Source: Anaerolineaceae bacterium
GTDB taxonomy: Bacteria; Chloroflexota; Anaerolineae; Anaerolineales; Anaerolineaceae
Direction: 5' to 3'
Length of the DNA stretch: 5,554 nucleotides
Assembly (NCBI GenBank): GCA_003532515.1
Contig: DOEX01000129.1
Location: forward strand, 1-5,554
A model generated the notes under the pieces. The model searched no databases, was not told where the DNA came from, and was given only the letters and a program-made list of their open reading frames with translations. Positions 5,387-5,554 of the stretch are shown in pieces (position 1 is the first letter of the stretch; the number at the start of each line of letters is the position of its first letter). The translations under genes and the position numbers were made by a program.

Positions 5387-5415
5387 ATTATAGGATGTTT
5401 TGGGGCTTGAGTCAA
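5387..5415 (-). promoter_or_regulatory. Near-consensus sigma-70 promoter for the SWIM leader/gene
   Basis: Minus-strand TTGACT (5410-5415, five of six matches to TTGACA) is followed, after exactly 17 nt, by TATAAT (5387-5392, perfect). It points at the SWIM gene, 131 nt from its start codon, and predicts a 5' leader of about 124 nt. It is the strongest promoter visible in the window. Confidence 0.75.
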
Positions 5416-5469
5416 ACAAAATTGGCAGATTCGAGAGAGTTGACTGTTGTTCTGGACTCTGATCGTGAC

Positions 5470-5531
5470 GGCGGAGTGAGGTGGGTTTGGAGATGTCTAT
5501 CTCACTAGTCAGTAACCCACCTCATTCCGCC
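5470..5531. repeat. 18-bp imperfect inverted repeat with nested hairpin
   Basis: GGCGGAGTGAGGTGGGTT (5470-5487) and AACCCACCTCATTCCGCC (5514-5531) are complementary at 17 of 18 positions; the odd pair is G-U in a plus-strand RNA and A-C in a minus-strand RNA. The 26-nt loop holds a second hairpin GAGAT-GTCT-ATCTC (5490-5503) and a palindrome ACTAGT (5504-5509). No T-run follows on either side and no flanking target duplication is evident, so it is neither a standard intrinsic terminator nor an obvious insertion sequence. It may be a REP/MITE-like element or part of an RNA extending beyond the window. Confidence 0.75.
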
Positions 5532-5554
5532 CTACAAATCTTCTCAAGAGGGGC

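Noticed and set aside
5470..5531. Integron attC site or insertion-sequence ends
   Set aside because: The GTTRRRY/RYYYAAC core pair of attC is absent, no integrase or transposase lies in the window and no target duplication flanks the repeat.

Overview
The window reads as one side of a bacterial chromosome in which every supported gene lies on the minus strand. From right to left (the direction of transcription) the order is: a small SWIM zinc-finger protein with its own promoter and structured leader; tsaE; tsaB; rimI; a family 4 (Fe-S) uracil-DNA glycosylase; a nucleotide-sugar 6-dehydrogenase; and a nucleotide-sugar epimerase. Protein flavour, moderate GC, the small SWIM protein and a heptanucleotide tandem repeat after a gene together suggest a Chloroflexota (Anaerolineae-like) genome. 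That placement is an inference from general similarity, not a search result.

Positions 22-4771 form a compact run of six genes. The junctions are +1 nt (tsaE/tsaB), 9 nt (tsaB/rimI), 39 nt (rimI/udg), 25 nt (udg/dehydrogenase) and a 1-nt stop/start overlap (dehydrogenase/epimerase). They are probably largely cotranscribed from a promoter just upstream of tsaE. The first three are the classic tRNA t6A / ribosomal-protein acetylation cluster: TsaE and TsaB work with TsaD, which is not in this window, to make t6A37 on ANN-decoding tRNAs, and RimI is the usual neighbour. The glycosylase starts base-excision repair of deaminated cytosine. It carries a proline-rich tail ending exactly in a consensus sliding-clamp motif. 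The last two genes make a UDP-uronic acid and its C4 epimer for surface polysaccharide. The epimerase stop codon lies inside a (TAGCTGG)n array that runs off the left edge of the window.

Positions 4772-5007 are non-coding. They hold the tsaE promoter candidate and a few AT-rich hairpins, with no convincing terminator for the gene upstream. Positions 5008-5256 encode the 82-residue SWIM protein. Positions 5257-5554 are non-coding but rich in structure: a near-consensus sigma-70 promoter (TTGACT, 17 nt, TATAAT), then a leader of about 120 nt with a small hairpin and a terminator-like hairpin plus U-run before the SWIM start, and upstream of the promoter an 18-bp imperfect inverted repeat with a nested hairpin in its loop. 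I found no mobile element, CRISPR array, tRNA or rRNA.

The best leads are the clamp motif on the glycosylase, the promoter/terminator leader ahead of the SWIM gene, the large hairpin at 5470-5531, and the stop-codon heptamer repeat. I did not find convincing evidence for a wholly new multi-gene system.
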